64,000 nucleotides of DNA from Streptomyces rhizoryzae (GCF_023155275.1 NZ_JALMUV010000034.1:28032-92031), one strand, 5' to 3'. Positions 10,193-19,372 are shown, counted from the first letter of the stretch. Numbers and translations: made by a program. The notes: generated by a model from the sequence alone, not told the origin.

Positions 10193-10479
10193 CTCCGACT
10201 GGCTGGGCGGTGGTTGACCAGTTTACGCCCGGGACGCCCGGGATCGGCGACCACACCCATGATGGGTGACCCACCATCGGCTGACGGGCGGGGCCACGGG
10301 GCGAAAGGGTGGCGGTACGAAGGGTCCCCGCGACGCGGCGAATGTCCGGGGGCACGGCCGTCAACCCTCGGGAGGTAGACCGACATGCGCCACCACAGTG
10401 GGTGGACCACCGGACATCTGTCGCGCCCGCGTTTCACCGCCTGCGGGTGCCGGGTCGGCGGGGCGGAGGCGGGGTGCTG

Positions 10480-10674
10480 ATGTCCGGTCTGAGTGGGCCC
10501 GTTCATCTGGCGGATCCGTTGGCGGTGGCCGAGCCGGAGCCGGTGGCCGGGTGTGACGTGTGCGGGGCGCTGGCCCGGCAGCGGGCGCGGGCGCGGGCCG
10601 CCGGGGACCGGTCGAAGGCGACCGACTGCACCGTCGAGATGCGCCGCCATCCCCACCGGAAGGCGACGTCATGA
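10480..10674 (+). CDS. Small conserved-type protein with CxxC motif, unknown function
   Basis: 64 aa, starting MSGLSGPVHLADP, with CDVCGALARQRARARAAGD and ATDCTVEMRRHPH. The three Cys and one or two His could bind a metal. A good ribosome site (GGAGG) precedes the ATG. The stop overlaps the start of the next small gene (ATGA). Proteins of this look are often found beside XRE regulators in Streptomyces; I do not know a function. Third-position GC is as expected for a real gene. Confidence 0.7.
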   Translation: MSGLSGPVHLADPLAVAEPEPVAGCDVCGALARQRARARAAGDRSKATDCTVEMRRHPHRKATS

Positions 10675-10868
10675 CCGAACGGTCCCCCCTGAGACCGCCG
10701 GGGCCGAGGCCGCCCTTGGTGGCGACGGGCGGGGGTGTCATCCACGTGCCGCCCGGCGAGCCGGTGCCGCCGTGCGCCGCGCCGTGCGCCGTATGCCGGG
10801 TGAAGGGGCGGCAGGCCGCGCCCGATGAGGGAGGTGAGGTACGCGGCCCGGGGGGCGGGGGTAGGTAG
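10671..10868 (+). CDS. Small hypothetical protein
   Basis: 65 aa, overlapping the previous small gene by 4 bases, so translationally coupled. It is rich in Pro and Gly and contains a Cys pair arrangement CAAPCAVCRVKG near the middle. The stop (TAG) lies 5 bases before the SDR start. Function unknown. The pair may act with the divergent XRE regulator, which is inference from position only. Confidence 0.6.
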   Translation: MTERSPLRPPGPRPPLVATGGGVIHVPPGEPVPPCAAPCAVCRVKGRQAAPDEGGEVRGPGGGGR

Positions 10869-10873
10869 GTGCC

Positions 10874-11656
10874 ATGAGGCGATTCGAGGGGTACCGCGTA
10901 CTGATCACGGGGGCCGGGCGCGGGATCGGGGAGGCCACGGCCCGGCGGTTGGCCGGGGAAGGGGCGCGGGTGCTGGTGACGGATGCGGAGGAGGAGCGGG
11001 CCGGGCGGGTCGCGGAGGGGATCAGGGCGGCGGGCGGGCTGGCCGAGGGGCGGGTCTGCGATGTCGCCGACCGGGACTCGGTGGCGGCGGCCGTCGCGTA
11101 CGCCGCGGAGACGTTCGGCGGGCTGGAGACGCTGGTGAACAACGCCTACAGCTGCCACCCGGACACCGGCCTCTTCGAGGACACACCGGACGAGGAGTGG
11201 GCCGCGGATCTCGATGTGACGCTGACCGGGGCGATGCGCTGTGCGCGGGCCGCGCTGCCGCATCTGGCCGCCGCCGGGGGACGCGGCTGCATCGTCAACA
11301 TCGGGTCGGTGAACGGCCTTCAGGACTTCGGGAACCACGCCTACAGCGCGGCCAAGGCCGGACTGGGCTCGCTGACCCGCACCCTGGCCGGGCACGCCGC
11401 GCCGCGCGGGGTCCGCGTCAACCTCATCGCGCCCGGCACCGTCCACACGCCCAACTGGGAGGGCAGGGAGGAGAATCTGCGGCGGGCGGCGGCCGTCTAT
11501 CCGCTGGGCCGGGTGGGCCGTCCCGAGGACATCGCCGCCGCCGTCGCCTACCTGGCCTCCCCCGACGCCGCCTGGGTCACCGGCATCACGCTCCCCGTGG
11601 ACGGGGGCATCCTGACCGCCAACGGCGACCTGGTCCATGCCCTGCACGGCGCCTGA
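10874..11656 (+). CDS. Short-chain dehydrogenase/reductase (SDR)
   Basis: Classical NAD(P)-dependent SDR, 260 aa. The cofactor motif TGAGRGIG is at residues 12-19, the structural motif NNAYS replaces the usual NNAG, the catalytic Ser lies in NIGSVN (about 144), and the YxxxK motif is YSAAK (Tyr157, Lys161). The C-terminus has VTGITLPVDGG, the usual cofactor/substrate-loop signature. The Asp at the end of the second strand (VTDAEEE) suggests preference for NAD. The start follows the upstream small gene by 5 bases. Substrate unknown. Confidence 0.92.
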   Translation: MRRFEGYRVLITGAGRGIGEATARRLAGEGARVLVTDAEEERAGRVAEGIRAAGGLAEGRVCDVADRDSVAAAVAYAAETFGGLETLVNNAYSCHPDTGLFEDTPDEEWAADLDVTLTGAMRCARAALPHLAAAGGRGCIVNIGSVNGLQDFGNHAYSAAKAGLGSLTRTLAGHAAPRGVRVNLIAPGTVHTPNWEGREENLRRAAAVYPLGRVGRPEDIAAAVAYLASPDAAWVTGITLPVDGGILTANGDLVHALHGA

Positions 11657-11686
11657 ACAGGGGCCCCGCCCCACCCACCCGCAACC

Positions 11687-11705
11687 CTCCCGCCGAAGGC
11701 GGGAG
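11687..11705. terminator. Bidirectional terminator-like hairpin
   Basis: Perfect 8-bp stem CTCCCGCC / GGCGGGAG with a 3-base loop (GAA), placed between the convergent SDR and permease genes. Confidence 0.6.
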
Positions 11706-11753
11706 AAGAGCACCCGCACGGCGGGAGAGCCGGCAACGCGGGAAGCTCCGGCG

Positions 11754-12602
11754 TCAGCCGGCCAGCATCAGACCGATCCCCACCACCATCACCCCCGCCG
11801 CCGCCACCCGCGGCAGCCCGAACCGTTCCTTGAAGAACAGCGTGCCGATGACCGCACCGACGATGATCGACGATTCGCGCAGGGCCGCGATGGGGGCCAG
11901 CGGTGCGCGGGTCTGCGCCCACAGGACCAGGCCGTAGGCGAACACCGACAGCACCCCGCCGGCCAGGCCGCGCAGCGCCAGCGGGCGGAGTTCGGCGGCG
12001 AGCCGGCCGCGCCGGGTGGCCAGCGCGTAGGCGGGGATGGCCAGCCCTTCGAGGAGCATCAGCCAGCCGATGTAGCCCAGCGGCGTGTCCGCGGCGCGGA
12101 CGCCGAGGCCGTCGACGGTGGTGTACGAGGCGATGGACAGGCCGGTGGCGACCGCGGCCGCGATCGCCGGCCAGTGCGGCCGGGACCCGGAGCCGCGGAT
12201 GCCCCACAGGGCCAGTCCCACCAGCCCGGCCGAGGCCAGCGCGACGCCGGCCAGCACCCGGCCGTCCGGCACCTCGTGCACGAACACCGCGGCCAGCAGC
12301 GTGACGACCAGCGGCGCGGTGCCCCGGGCGATCGGGTACATCTGGCTGAAGTCGCCCAGCGTGAACGACCGCATCAGCAGCGCCTGGTAGACGACGTGCA
12401 GGACGGCGGAGAAGAGGAGGTACGGCCAGGCGGCCGGGGCGGGCAGCGGCGTGAGGCAGACCAGTGCGAGGCCGCAGAGCGAGCCGCCGCCGCCGACCAG
12501 GGTGAAGGCGAGCAGCTGGTCGCGTATGCCGTGGGCGATGGCGTTCCAGCTGGCGTGGGTGAGGGCGGCCAGCAGGACGGCCGCGACGACCAGCGGGGTC
12601 AC
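11754..12602 (-). CDS. EamA/DMT-family permease
   Basis: Inner-membrane transporter of the drug/metabolite superfamily, 282 aa. Ten hydrophobic helices can be traced as two EamA repeats, with the start of the first at TPLVVAAVLLAALTHASWNAIAHG, which is characteristic of the family. The ATG overlaps the stop of the YbaK-type gene upstream by 4 bases, so they form an operon. Substrate unknown; amino-acid or metabolite export is usual for the family. Confidence 0.9.
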   Translation of the reverse strand: MTPLVVAAVLLAALTHASWNAIAHGIRDQLLAFTLVGGGGSLCGLALVCLTPLPAPAAWPYLLFSAVLHVVYQALLMRSFTLGDFSQMYPIARGTAPLVVTLLAAVFVHEVPDGRVLAGVALASAGLVGLALWGIRGSGSRPHWPAIAAAVATGLSIASYTTVDGLGVRAADTPLGYIGWLMLLEGLAIPAYALATRRGRLAAELRPLALRGLAGGVLSVFAYGLVLWAQTRAPLAPIAALRESSIIVGAVIGTLFFKERFGLPRVAAAGVMVVGIGLMLAG

Positions 12603-13120
12603 GAGGTCTGCTCGCGGACGTCCACCAGCGTGCCGCCGGCGTGCGCGATCAGGGTCTGCGGGTCGAGCGGGAAGACGGTGTGCGGGGTCCCGGCGGCGGC
12701 CCAGACGGTGGTGTGCGCGAGGAGGCCGCGGTCGGCGAGCACGGGGGTGCGGGTGCGGTGGCCGAACGGGGGCACGCCGCCGATGGCGTAGCCGGTGGTC
12801 TCCCGGACGAGGGCGGCATCCGCCCGGGTGACCTCCGCCGCGCCCAGTTCGGCGCGGACCCGGTCCACGTCCACCCGGGACGCGCCGTCCATCAGGACCA
12901 GGACGGGCGCCCCGTCGGCGGCGAAGACCAGGGACTTCACGATCTGGGCGAGGTCGCAGCCGAGGGCCGCGGCGGCCTGCGCCGCGGTGCGGGTGGCCTC
13001 GGGGAAGGCGCGGACCTCGACGCGCAGGCCGAGCGCGTCCAGGGCCTCGGCGAAGCGCGGATGGGCGTCGGTGGCGGTGGCGGTCGGTGGGGTCTCGGTG
13101 CCGGTCGCGGAATCGCTCAT
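12599..13120 (-). CDS. YbaK/EbsC-type aminoacyl-tRNA deacylase
   Basis: Single-domain member of the YbaK/ProX editing family, 173 aa from ATG 13120. Recognisable are QIVKSLVFAADGAPVLVLM near residues 70-88, whose Lys is the conserved catalytic lysine of YbaK-type deacylases, and GYAIGGVPPFGH, the conserved glycine-rich substrate loop. Such proteins hydrolyse mischarged tRNA such as Cys-tRNA(Pro). It shares an operon with the downstream EamA permease through a 4-base overlap. Which mischarged tRNA it clears cannot be told from sequence. Confidence 0.88.
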   Translation of the reverse strand: MSDSATGTETPPTATATDAHPRFAEALDALGLRVEVRAFPEATRTAAQAAAALGCDLAQIVKSLVFAADGAPVLVLMDGASRVDVDRVRAELGAAEVTRADAALVRETTGYAIGGVPPFGHRTRTPVLADRGLLAHTTVWAAAGTPHTVFPLDPQTLIAHAGGTLVDVREQTS

Positions 13121-13205
13121 GGCCCGCACGCTAGCGAAAGCTGTACGGGCCATGCGAACGGGTTCCGGCCGTCGGGCGCCCGCCGCGATCGGGCGCCCGC
13201 GGGCG

Positions 13206-14858
13206 TCAGCCGGCGGTGAGCAGGGCGCGGACCACCGGGCCGGCGTTGGTGCCGCCGTGGCCGCTGGCGGGGACCACGGCGGCGGCGGCGAGGTCGTCGC
13301 GGTAGGCGGCGAACCAGGCGTTGGGCTTGTCCTGGTTGTCGACCTCGGCGGAGCCGGTCTTGGCACCGATGTCGCCGCTGATCCCCTGCATCGCCTCGGC
13401 GCCGGTCCCGGAGGTGGCGGTCAGCTTCATCAGCGCCTTGAGGTTCGAGGCGGTCTCCGGCTTCATGGTGCGCGCGGCCGTGGCGAACGCCCGGCCGTCC
13501 AGGCTCCGGGCGACGAGGTACGGCTGGTGGAAGGAGCCGGACCGGGCGGTGGCGGCGATCGAGGCGACGTTCAGCGGGTTCATTCGGACCCCGCCCTGGC
13601 CGATCAGTGAGGCGGCCATCTGCGCGTCGTGCTGCACCGGGACGGTGCCGTCGAAGGTGGGGATGCCGGTCGCCCAGTTCAGGCCGATGCCGAAGACGTC
13701 CCGGGCCTCCTTGGTCAGGTCGTCGTCGGAGAGGTCCTTGGCGTGGCCGATGAAGGCGTTGTTGCAGGACGCCGCGAAGCTCTGCGCGAAGGTGCCGTCG
13801 GGGATCTCGGACTTGTTGAGGTTCTGGAACTTCCAGCCGCCGACGGTGACGAACTTCGGGCACGGGTCCTTCTTGTCCGGTGCCGTCAGCCCCTTGTCCA
13901 TCAGCATCGCGGCGGTGACGATCTTCATCGTCGAGCCGGGCGCCAGCGACCCCTGGGTGGCGACGTCGAAGCCGTCCGCGGGGGAGTTGGCGAGCGCCAG
14001 GATCTCCCCGGTGCTGGGCTTGACGGCGGCCGCGGACGCCGACTTCTTGCCCTTGACGGCGTTCTCCGCCGCGGTCTGGAGCTTGGCGTCCAGGGTGGTC
14101 TTCAGGGTGCCCGGGGTGCCCTTGGAGAGCACCTTCAGCGTCTTGTCGGGCTGCTGGGCGTTGCTGTCGGCGGCCTTGGCGCGGTGGATGTAGAGCTCCA
14201 CGCCGGGCTTGCCGTCGGTCTTGGCGCCGTACTTGGTGCGCAGGCTGTCCAGCACCCCGGCCAGGCTCGGGTGGTCCTTGGCGGTCAGCTCCACGCCGTT
14301 GCGGTCCACCGCCTTGATCGGCGGCGCCTCGGCCTCCCCGGTGCGCAGCTCGTCGCCCTTGGCCAGGCCCGGGTAGAGCGCGGACGGCTGCCAGGCGACC
14401 TGCGGCTTCCCGGTGGCCTTGTCGCGCTGGAGGGTCACCGCCGTGCCGTACGAGAACGGGGTCTTGACCGCCTTGTAGTCGATCTCGGCGGTGACCGTGT
14501 AGGGCACCTTGGCGCCGGCCGGGGCGCCCGGCTTGAGCGTCACCTTGGAGAACTTCGCCTGCCGGGCGAACGAGGCCAGGGCGGTGCGGGCGGCGTCCGG
14601 GGCGTCGGTGAGCGCGGCGGCCTTGTCGGCGTCGCCGGACTGCCAGGCGGTCAGGAACGCCTGCGCGGTGGTGTTGACCTCCTTGGCGCTCAGCGGGCCG
14701 GTGGGCACCGCCGGGCCGTCGCCCGATTTGGCGTCCGCCGCCCTGACCGCCTGCGGCGAGGACCCGTCCGAACCGCCGAACAGCGTGAAGCCGCCGACGA
14801 CGCCCGCCACCAGGGCCACCGACCCGCCGATCAGTCCGTATTTCACCTCGCGGCGCAT
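13206..14858 (-). CDS. Class B penicillin-binding protein (transpeptidase) with NTF2-like domain
   Basis: Peptidoglycan D,D-transpeptidase, 550 aa. A short cytoplasmic N-terminus (MRREVKYG) is followed by a single membrane anchor (residues about 9-28), an NTF2-like MecA_N-type domain (about 55-175), a PBP dimer-type region and the transpeptidase domain. Active-site motifs are STMK (Ser309, Lys312), SCN (about 365) and KTG (about 500). The start at ATG 14858 has a good GGAGGGG ribosome site. Acts on the outer face of the membrane. It lies next to protein O-mannosyltransferase on the same strand, as in S. coelicolor where related PBPs occupy this position. Confidence 0.93.
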   Translation of the reverse strand: MRREVKYGLIGGSVALVAGVVGGFTLFGGSDGSSPQAVRAADAKSGDGPAVPTGPLSAKEVNTTAQAFLTAWQSGDADKAAALTDAPDAARTALASFARQAKFSKVTLKPGAPAGAKVPYTVTAEIDYKAVKTPFSYGTAVTLQRDKATGKPQVAWQPSALYPGLAKGDELRTGEAEAPPIKAVDRNGVELTAKDHPSLAGVLDSLRTKYGAKTDGKPGVELYIHRAKAADSNAQQPDKTLKVLSKGTPGTLKTTLDAKLQTAAENAVKGKKSASAAAVKPSTGEILALANSPADGFDVATQGSLAPGSTMKIVTAAMLMDKGLTAPDKKDPCPKFVTVGGWKFQNLNKSEIPDGTFAQSFAASCNNAFIGHAKDLSDDDLTKEARDVFGIGLNWATGIPTFDGTVPVQHDAQMAASLIGQGGVRMNPLNVASIAATARSGSFHQPYLVARSLDGRAFATAARTMKPETASNLKALMKLTATSGTGAEAMQGISGDIGAKTGSAEVDNQDKPNAWFAAYRDDLAAAAVVPASGHGGTNAGPVVRALLTAG

Positions 14859-15030
14859 GCCACCGATCCCCTCCCAGGAGCCTTCCGTCCGTGAGTACGC
14901 ACCCAAGAACGTCCCCCGCACTCTAAGGGACACGGGCGGGCGGTGAGTCTCGATCCGGGCACGGTCCGGTGACACGCTGTGGAAGGGCCGTGACAGGTTC
15001 GTCACATCCGCCGGGCCGGCCGGCGCGGGC

Positions 15031-16770
15031 TCAGACCCAGCTGTCGAACCACATCCGGTGGTGCCAGGCGCTCTTCGGGATCGGCATACCGGTATAGAGG
15101 GGATAGAAGTAGATGAAGTTCCACACGATCAGCAGAACCAGGACGCCCGCGCCGACCGCGCCGACGGTCCGCCGTCGCTCGCTCGCCCCCGGCGGCCCGA
15201 TGATCGCGCCGATCATCATCGCCAGCGCCAGGCACAGGAACGGCACGAAGACCACCGCGTAGAAGAGGAAGATGGTCCGCTCCTGGTAGAGGAACCACGG
15301 CAGGTAGCCGGCCGCGACGCCGCAGGCGACCGCCCCGGCCCGCCAGTCCCGCCGGAACAGCCAGCGCCACAGCACGTACAGCAGCGCGAAGCAGGCCGCC
15401 CACCACAGCAGCGGGGTGCCCAGTGCCAGCACCTCGCGGGCGCAGCCCTCGGCGGCGGTGCAGCCGTCCTGCCCGGCCTTGGGGTCCTCGTAGAAGTACG
15501 AGACCGGGCGGCCCAGCACCAGCCAGCTCCACGGGTTGGACATATAGGTGTGCGGGGTGGTCAGGCCGGTGTGGAAGGCGTAGACCTCGCTCTGGTAGTG
15601 CCACAGGCTGCGCAGCCAGTCCGGGAGCCAGGTGAACGAGCTGTGCTGCCCCTCGGGGGTGGTGGCCCAGTCGCGGTAGTAGCCGCCCTTGGTGGCGATC
15701 CAGCCGGTCCAGGACGCCAGGTACGTGGCGAGCGCCACCACGACGGTGGCGCCGAACGCGGGCAGGACGTCGCGCCGCAGCACCGCCCGGAACGGGTGCC
15801 GGGCCCCGGCCGTGCGCCGCGCGCCCATGTCCCACAGCACCGACATCAGCGCGAACGCGGCCAGGAAGTACAGGCCGTTCCACTTGGTCGCCGCCGACAG
15901 TCCCAGGCACAGCCCGGCCGCGATCCGCCACGGCCGCCAGCCCAGCCGCAGCCGGCCGCCGACCTCCGCGTCCGGCCGGGTCAGGCCGTCCGGGCCGGTC
16001 GGCAGCGCCGCGGCGAGCCGGGCCCGGGTGCGGTCCCGGTCCACCAGCAGGCAGCCGAAGCCGGCCAGCACCCAGAACATCACGATCAGGTCGAGCAGCG
16101 CGGTGCGGCTCATCACGAAGTGCAGCCCGTCCACCGCCAGCAGCCCGCCGGCCAGGCAGCCCAGCGCCGTCGAGCGCAGCAGCCGCCGCCCGATCCGGCA
16201 GACCAGCAGCACCGACAGGGTCCCCAGCAGCGCGGTCGTGAACCGCCAGCCGAAGGGGTTCATCCCGAACGCCCACTCGCCCAGCGCGATCAGCCACTTG
16301 CCCATCGGCGGGTGGACGACGTACGAGTGCTCCGGCGAGAGCAGGATCTGCGGGGGGTGCGCCAGCAGCGCGTCGTTGGCATTCTTCGCCCAGGTGCCCT
16401 CGTAGCCGTACTGGAGCAGCGACCAGGCGTCCTTGGGATAGTACGTCTCGTCGAATATCACCTTCCGCGGGCTGCCGAGGTTCCAGAACGTCAGCACCCC
16501 CGCGCACAGCGTCACCAGCAGGGGGCCGAGCCAGCCCGCCCGGCGGGCCAGCCATCCGGCGAGCCGCGGGCCGGCGCCGAGCAGCGCCCAGCCCCGCCCG
16601 TCCGGCGCGGGGAACGGCGCCACCAGCCGCGTCCGGACGTCGGCCGCGGGCTGCCCGGTGTACCCGAACCGGCGCAGCCGCCGCTGCCACGCGGGCGGCC
16701 GCTCGGTCGGCTCCGGGGTGCGCGGGGCGGCCGCGTGCGTCGCGGTGGTGTCACTGGTCACCCGGCCCAT
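15031..16770 (-). CDS. pmt: Polyprenyl-phosphate-mannose--protein O-mannosyltransferase (GT39)
   Basis: Multi-pass membrane glycosyltransferase that transfers mannose from polyprenyl-phosphate-mannose to Ser/Thr of exported proteins on the outer face of the membrane, coupled to Sec export. 579 aa with about ten or more hydrophobic helices. The first extracellular loop has the catalytic acidic motif FDETYYPKDAW (about residues 105-115) and the family blocks HPPMGKWLI and SAATKWNGLY. Its S. coelicolor counterpart (SCO3154, from memory) is needed for glycoprotein formation and phiC31 infection. GTG 16761 is an alternative start. Transcribed away from rsmI, which is divergent. Confidence 0.95.
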   Translation of the reverse strand: MGRVTSDTTATHAAAPRTPEPTERPPAWQRRLRRFGYTGQPAADVRTRLVAPFPAPDGRGWALLGAGPRLAGWLARRAGWLGPLLVTLCAGVLTFWNLGSPRKVIFDETYYPKDAWSLLQYGYEGTWAKNANDALLAHPPQILLSPEHSYVVHPPMGKWLIALGEWAFGMNPFGWRFTTALLGTLSVLLVCRIGRRLLRSTALGCLAGGLLAVDGLHFVMSRTALLDLIVMFWVLAGFGCLLVDRDRTRARLAAALPTGPDGLTRPDAEVGGRLRLGWRPWRIAAGLCLGLSAATKWNGLYFLAAFALMSVLWDMGARRTAGARHPFRAVLRRDVLPAFGATVVVALATYLASWTGWIATKGGYYRDWATTPEGQHSSFTWLPDWLRSLWHYQSEVYAFHTGLTTPHTYMSNPWSWLVLGRPVSYFYEDPKAGQDGCTAAEGCAREVLALGTPLLWWAACFALLYVLWRWLFRRDWRAGAVACGVAAGYLPWFLYQERTIFLFYAVVFVPFLCLALAMMIGAIIGPPGASERRRTVGAVGAGVLVLLIVWNFIYFYPLYTGMPIPKSAWHHRMWFDSWV

Positions 16771-16877
16771 CGTAGGGAAGGGGCCTGCGGAGCGCGGCTG
16801 AGCGCCGCCGGGCGGCCCCGCGCGTCACCGGCCCGGTCCCGGCCGGGGCCGCCGCCCGGGGCTGGGAGGATGGGGGC

Positions 16878-17750
16878 GTGACTGGAACGCTGGTACTCGC
16901 AGGGACGCCCATCGGCGACGTGGCGGACGCCCCGCCGCGGCTCGCCGCCGAACTCGCCGCCGCCGACGTGATCGCGGCCGAGGACACCCGGCGGCTGCGC
17001 CGGCTCACCCAGGCCCTGGACGTGGTGCCGGCCGGCCGGATCGTCTCCTACTTCGAGGGCAACGAGGCGGCCCGGACGCCGGAGCTGGCCGACGCGCTGG
17101 CCGGCGGGGCACGGGTGCTGCTGGTCACCGACGCCGGGATGCCGTCGGTCTCCGACCCCGGCTACCGCCTGGTCGCCGCCGCCGTGGAGCGCGGTGTGCG
17201 GGTCACCGCCGTGCCCGGCCCGAGCGCGGTGCTCACCGCGCTCGCGGTGTCCGGGCTGCCGGTGGACCGCTTCTGCTTCGAGGGCTTCCTGCCCCGCAAG
17301 GCCGGCGAGCGGCTCTCCCGGCTCCGCGAGGCCGCCGGCGAACGCCGCACCCTGGTCTACTTCGAGGCGCCGCACCGCCTGGCCGACACCGTCGCGGCGA
17401 TGGCCGAGGTGTTCGGCGCGGACCGCCGCGCCGCGGTCTGCCGCGAGCTGACCAAGACCTACGAGGAGGTCCGGCGGGGCGGGCTGGGCGAACTGGCGGC
17501 CTGGGCCGCGGAGGGCGTCCGCGGGGAGATCACCGTGGTGGTCGAGGGCGCCCCGGAGAGCGGCCCGGCGGAGCTGGACGCCGCGGAGCTGGTGCGCCGG
17601 GTGCGGATCCGCGAGGAGGCCGGGGAGCGGCGCAAGGAGGCGATCGCGGCGGTGGCGGCGGAGGCCGGGCTGCCCAAGCGGGAGGTCTTCGACGCGGTGG
17701 TGGCGGCGAAGAACGCGGACCGGGCGGCCGGCCCGGGCGCCGCCGGATGA
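16878..17750 (+). CDS. rsmI: 16S rRNA (cytidine(1402)-2'-O)-methyltransferase
   Basis: SAM-dependent tetrapyrrole-methylase-fold enzyme that 2'-O-methylates C1402 in the 16S rRNA decoding centre. 290 aa from GTG 16878. Family motifs: LAGTPIGDVADAP at the N-terminus, AAEDTRRLRRL, VTDAGMPSVSDPG (SAM-binding region, about residues 80-92), and VPGPSAVLTAL. The C-terminal part ends in a helical LPKREVFDAVVAAK tail, usual for RsmI. Length matches the family. Divergent from pmt. Confidence 0.95.
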   Translation: MTGTLVLAGTPIGDVADAPPRLAAELAAADVIAAEDTRRLRRLTQALDVVPAGRIVSYFEGNEAARTPELADALAGGARVLLVTDAGMPSVSDPGYRLVAAAVERGVRVTAVPGPSAVLTALAVSGLPVDRFCFEGFLPRKAGERLSRLREAAGERRTLVYFEAPHRLADTVAAMAEVFGADRRAAVCRELTKTYEEVRRGGLGELAAWAAEGVRGEITVVVEGAPESGPAELDAAELVRRVRIREEAGERRKEAIAAVAAEAGLPKREVFDAVVAAKNADRAAGPGAAG

Positions 17751-17921
17751 GCGCCCACACGCTCGACAGAGCGTAAAAGCCCAGCGTACGGGCGGGAAGC
17801 GACCGTTCAGAAGGTAAATGGCCGGCATCGAAGGTAAAGCGATCCGGCCCCCTGCGGTGCGTTTGTCCTACGAGCTGCCAAATCTGGGCCAATAGGTGCC
17901 GGCACGGCTGCGCAACCGGCC

Positions 17922-17983
17922 CCGGAAGGCGTTCCCTGGGTACCGGGACCTTCCGGCCCCGGAGAGCTTGTCCAGCGGACAAG
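17922..17983 (+). promoter_or_regulatory. Two hairpins in the leader of the zinc-ribbon gene
   Basis: First dyad: CCGGAAGG (17922-17929) and CCTTCCGG (17949-17956), with an inner TCCC/GGGA pairing. Second dyad: CTTGTCC-AGC-GGACAAG at 17967-17983, a perfect 7-bp stem ending at the GAGGAG ribosome site (17983-17988) of the gene starting at 17994. The second stem could affect ribosome access or be an operator. Confidence 0.4.
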
Positions 17984-17993
17984 AGGAGCGCAC

Positions 17994-18461
17994 ATGAGCG
18001 AGATCACCAAGACGACCACCGGTGCGTCCGGCGCGGCGTCCGTCCCGTCCGTCCAGTCCGTCCCGTCCCAGAACCGGCGGCCCGAGCCCGCCGCCCGCGA
18101 GGCGTACGCCTTCTGCTGCATGGGCTGCGGCCACGGCTGGGAGCAGTCCTACGAGATCGAGCACCAGGTGGACACCAAGGGCGTCATGCACGCCGTCTAC
18201 TACGCCGACGGCGAGCGCGTCCCCTCCCCCCTGACCCATCCCACGTGCCTCAGCTGCGGCGGCACCGTCGTCCGCATCATGCGCTCCGGGCAGGTCTCGA
18301 TGGTCTCCGACGCGATCGCGCACCTGCACCGGAGCCCGCAGCACCGCAAGTCCGCCCACCGCACCGGCGGTGACGGCGCGGACAGCGGCACCGACGGGAC
18401 CGGCCGGCACCACTGGCACCTCTCCGACCTGCTGCACCCCTTCCAGCACCACCGCAGGTGA
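17994..18461 (+). CDS. Zinc-ribbon-type protein of unknown function
   Basis: 155 aa. After a Ser/Thr/Val-rich N-terminus comes FCCMGCGHGWEQSYEI (about residues 41-56) and then CLSCGG (about 84-89). The two Cys pairs are spaced like a zinc ribbon. The tail has many His (HHWHLSDLLHPFQHHRR). A strong ribosome site (AGGAG) precedes the ATG. It sits between rsmI and tatD, a position kept in S. coelicolor. No known function; nucleic-acid binding is a guess from the zinc ribbon. Confidence 0.82.
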   Translation: MSEITKTTTGASGAASVPSVQSVPSQNRRPEPAAREAYAFCCMGCGHGWEQSYEIEHQVDTKGVMHAVYYADGERVPSPLTHPTCLSCGGTVVRIMRSGQVSMVSDAIAHLHRSPQHRKSAHRTGGDGADSGTDGTGRHHWHLSDLLHPFQHHRR

Positions 18462-18494
18462 GGCCGGAGCCGCGGTCCTCGTAGGATCGCGGCC

Positions 18495-19370
18495 ATGGCC
18501 AAGCAGGACAAGGACACCCCGCCGCCGCTGCCCGAACCCCTCCGGGTACCGGTCGCGGACTCGCACACCCACCTGGACATGCAGGACACGACCGTCGAGG
18601 CGGCCCTCGCCAAGGCCGCCTCGGTCGGCGTCACCACCCTCGTCCAGGTGGGCTGCGACCTGAACGGCTCCCGCTGGGCCGCCGACACCGCCGCCGCCCA
18701 CGACGCCGTGCACGCCGCCGTCGCCCTGCACCCCAACGAGGCGCCGCGGATCGTGCTGGGGGACCCCGACGGCTGGTCCCGGCAGGGCGCGCGGGAGCCC
18801 GGCGGGGACGCCGCCCTCGACGAGGCGCTCGCCGGGATCGACGCGCTGGCCGCCCGCCCCGAGGTCCGCGGCGTCGGCGAGACCGGCCTGGACCACTTCC
18901 GCACCGGCCCCGAGGGCCGGGCCGCCCAGGAGCGGTCCTTCCGCGCCCACATCGAGATCGCCAAGCGGCACGGCAAGGCCCTGGTCATCCACGACCGCGA
19001 GGCCCACGACGACGTGCTGCGGGTGCTGCGCGAGGAGGGCGCCCCGGACCGGGTCGTCTTCCACTGCTTCTCCGGCGACGCCGCGCTGGCCGAGGTCTGC
19101 GCCGCGGCCGGCTACTTCATGTCGTTCGCCGGCAACGTCACCTTCAAGAACGCCCAGCCGCTGCGCGACGCCGTCGCCGTGGCGCCGCCCGAACTGCTGC
19201 TGGTCGAGACCGACGCACCCTTCCTCACCCCCGCCCCGTACCGCGGACGGGCCAACGCCCCGTATCTGATCCCGCTCACCCTCCGTGCCATGGCCGCCGT
19301 CAAGGGCATGACGGAGGACGCGCTGGCCTCGGCCGTCGCCGCCAACACCGCCCGCGCGTTCGACTACTGA
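18495..19370 (+). CDS. tatD: TatD-family hydrolase (metal-dependent 3'-exonuclease)
   Basis: Amidohydrolase-fold nuclease of the TatD/YcfH family, 291 aa. Metal ligands are recognisable in VADSHTHLDM (HxH, about residues 19-21), GVGETGLDHF (Glu), HDREAHDD, FHCFSGD (His) and ETDAPFLTP (Asp), in the order usual for the family. Members process 3' ends of DNA and take part in oxidative-damage repair. Starts 33 bases after the zinc-ribbon gene, and rpfB follows about 108 bases later, so it may belong to one transcription unit with the gene upstream. Confidence 0.95.
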   Translation: MAKQDKDTPPPLPEPLRVPVADSHTHLDMQDTTVEAALAKAASVGVTTLVQVGCDLNGSRWAADTAAAHDAVHAAVALHPNEAPRIVLGDPDGWSRQGAREPGGDAALDEALAGIDALAARPEVRGVGETGLDHFRTGPEGRAAQERSFRAHIEIAKRHGKALVIHDREAHDDVLRVLREEGAPDRVVFHCFSGDAALAEVCAAAGYFMSFAGNVTFKNAQPLRDAVAVAPPELLLVETDAPFLTPAPYRGRANAPYLIPLTLRAMAAVKGMTEDALASAVAANTARAFDY

Positions 19371-19372
19371 AC

